Below, piece by piece: positions 6,760 through 7,753 of a DNA stretch of 7,753 nucleotides; the stretch's first letter is position 1, and the number at the start of each line of letters is the position of its first letter. The notes beneath the pieces were generated by a model. The model did no database searches. It saw only the letters and a program-made list of their open reading frames with translations, and was not told the DNA's origin. Origin of the DNA: Bacteroidales bacterium (GTDB lineage: Bacteria > Bacteroidota > Bacteroidia > Bacteroidales > JALTDM01); NCBI GenBank assembly GCA_027073875.1, contig JALTEO010000223.1, positions 1 through 7,753 on the forward strand. The letters run 5' to 3'. The translations under genes were made by a program, and so were the position numbers.

Positions 6760-7617
6760 TTATAATCCCAAGTCATTTTCCACACTATCAGGCACATTAT
6801 CAATTTGTTCCAAAGAATCACATTGCTGTGTTACCTTTGTACTGTCAGTTGTCAACCATATATCAACGGGCGAACCAAGATTTAATTGTGTTTTCCCTTG
6901 ATTAAATACGGGATACTGTTTCCAAACGACAGCCGCTGTAGAATCGGCAGTTGTTTTAATGTCTTCGTCAAAAACAACAGCACCAAGATTAAGTGCTGAG
7001 CTGTTTAGCTTTGTTTCGGCAGCATCTTTATTCAGCCCGTAAAGACAAGGTACAAATGTTTCCTTATTGCTCAATCCTACACCAACGACTAAATCAATAA
7101 TACTACCCTTCGCAATTTTGGTTCCCGGCTTTATTTTTTTGCCTTTATATTGTTGATAAATAACATTATTCTTGGCAATATCAGGGATAAATTGCAAATC
7201 TCCAATGCGAAGTCCGTACATTTCTGCTTGTGCCACCGCCTCACGAATTGAAATGCCTGTCAAATCAGGCATAGCAACCATTTCTTTTTCAACTGAGTTC
7301 ACAGTTAAGAAAATCTTTCGATTTACTTTCACATGCGTCCCACTCTCAGGATATTGGTCAACAACAGCTCCGGGAGGTACATCATTCCGATAAACGGAAT
7401 CAATAATCTCAAATCGCAAATTGTCCTCCTGACATAATTTTTGTACTTCATTTTTCTGAAGTCCGATAAAGTTAGGTGTCGGAAATGTTTCAGCATGATG
7501 AGTGTATTTTGCCAACCCAAAAAAAGTACCAAAGATTACAATTATCCAAAGAAAGATAATCATTCCGAGATTGATAAAAAATCGTTTGGTAAGAAGAAAT
7601 TTAAAAAATGACGACAT
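6760..7617 (-). CDS. Membrane-anchored protein with three PASTA domains, no kinase domain
   Basis: This 285-residue protein has a short basic N-terminus (MSSFFKFLLTKRFF), one transmembrane helix (about residues 16-36) and three successive PASTA domains at about 46-108, 113-180 and 187-257. Each domain shows the family pattern: a short start such as VAMPDLTGISIREAVAQAE, a central turn, and an ending like QYPESGTHVKVNRKIFLTV. In Firmicutes and Actinobacteria PASTA domains sit on Ser/Thr kinases or penicillin-binding proteins and bind peptidoglycan fragments or beta-lactams. Here there is no kinase or transpeptidase domain, so the protein is probably an inner-membrane anchor with a periplasmic cell-wall-facing part; this role is inference. 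The acidic tail (about 258-285) is unstructured-looking. It is the first gene of the probable operon, preceded by candidate promoters and no Shine-Dalgarno sequence. Confidence 0.92.
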   Translation of the reverse strand: MSSFFKFLLTKRFFINLGMIIFLWIIVIFGTFFGLAKYTHHAETFPTPNFIGLQKNEVQKLCQEDNLRFEIIDSVYRNDVPPGAVVDQYPESGTHVKVNRKIFLTVNSVEKEMVAMPDLTGISIREAVAQAEMYGLRIGDLQFIPDIAKNNVIYQQYKGKKIKPGTKIAKGSIIDLVVGVGLSNKETFVPCLYGLNKDAAETKLNSSALNLGAVVFDEDIKTTADSTAAVVWKQYPVFNQGKTQLNLGSPVDIWLTTDSTKVTQQCDSLEQIDNVPDSVENDLGL

Positions 7618-7669
7618 AAAAATAAAATATGGTGCAAATTAACAGAAAAATCTTGAATTTGTTAAATGA

Positions 7670-7698
7670 CAAATATAAAAATAAAGAAAAATGGCAAA
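7670..7698 (-). promoter_or_regulatory. Candidate Bacteroidota-type promoter for the PASTA-T9SS-rluD-polA operon
   Basis: On the minus strand TTTG (7698-7695) is followed after 17 bases by TATATTTG (7677-7670), an exact TAnnTTTG match. Transcription would start near 7663, giving a leader of about 45 bases before the ATG at 7617. A second overlapping candidate lies upstream: TTTG (7728-7725), a 22-base spacer, then TAAATTTG (7702-7695). The -7 box of that one is the -33 box of the first, so at most one may be real. No gene is seen in 7618-7753. Confidence 0.5.
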
Positions 7699-7753
7699 TT
7701 TATCCCGAATATTTGTTTTTTTTGCAAAATAATGATAGCGTGCAATATAAAAA

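Noticed and set aside
7172..7532. Open frames of 73 codons (plus) and 67 codons (minus) inside the PASTA gene
   Set aside because: Both are out of frame with the clear three-domain PASTA reading and show no independent support.
7691..7732. Short plus-strand frame from the ATG at 7691 as a possible divergent gene
   Set aside because: It ends after 13 codons and overlaps the candidate promoters of the PASTA gene.

Overview
The window reads as chromosomal DNA of a member of the Bacteroidota. The evidence is a T9SS type A C-terminal sorting signal, promoter-like TTTG / TAnnTTTG pairs of the Bacteroidota sigma type, A/T-rich leaders without Shine-Dalgarno sequences ahead of every gene, low G+C, and a PASTA / surface protein / RluD gene order that I associate with this phylum from memory. 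I cannot name a genus.

Every gene I can support is on the minus strand, so the window is transcribed from right to left. From 7753 to 7618 there is a short A/T-rich leader with candidate promoters. Then come a membrane-anchored protein with three PASTA domains and no kinase domain (7617-6760), a large secreted T9SS cargo protein (6715-4847), an RluD-type 23S rRNA pseudouridine synthase (4890-3829, overlapping the previous gene by 44 bases), and DNA polymerase I (3767-984). The gaps of 44 and 61 bases and the overlap suggest one transcription unit. It joins cell-envelope functions (PASTA, T9SS cargo) with information processing (rRNA modification, DNA repair).

After polA lies a non-coding stretch of about 490 bases (493-983). 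Its polA-proximal half holds a hairpin-rich palindromic element (784-933) that looks like one copy of an interspersed intergenic repeat. Its other half holds short direct repeats and a possible decayed small reading frame. The left end (492-1) is the N-terminal part of an AAA_14/DUF4143-type P-loop ATPase, cut by the window edge and with its own candidate promoter. It looks like an accessory gene.

Most of the window is ordinary housekeeping sequence and I see no complete new defence or mobile system. The points most worth a second look are: a DNA polymerase I whose proofreading site has lost three of its four acidic metal ligands while the 5' nuclease and polymerase sites look intact; the palindromic repeat whose two inverted motif copies differ by changes that keep the stem paired; a candidate sliding-clamp motif in the PolA linker; and the overlap of the T9SS sorting signal with the start of rluD.
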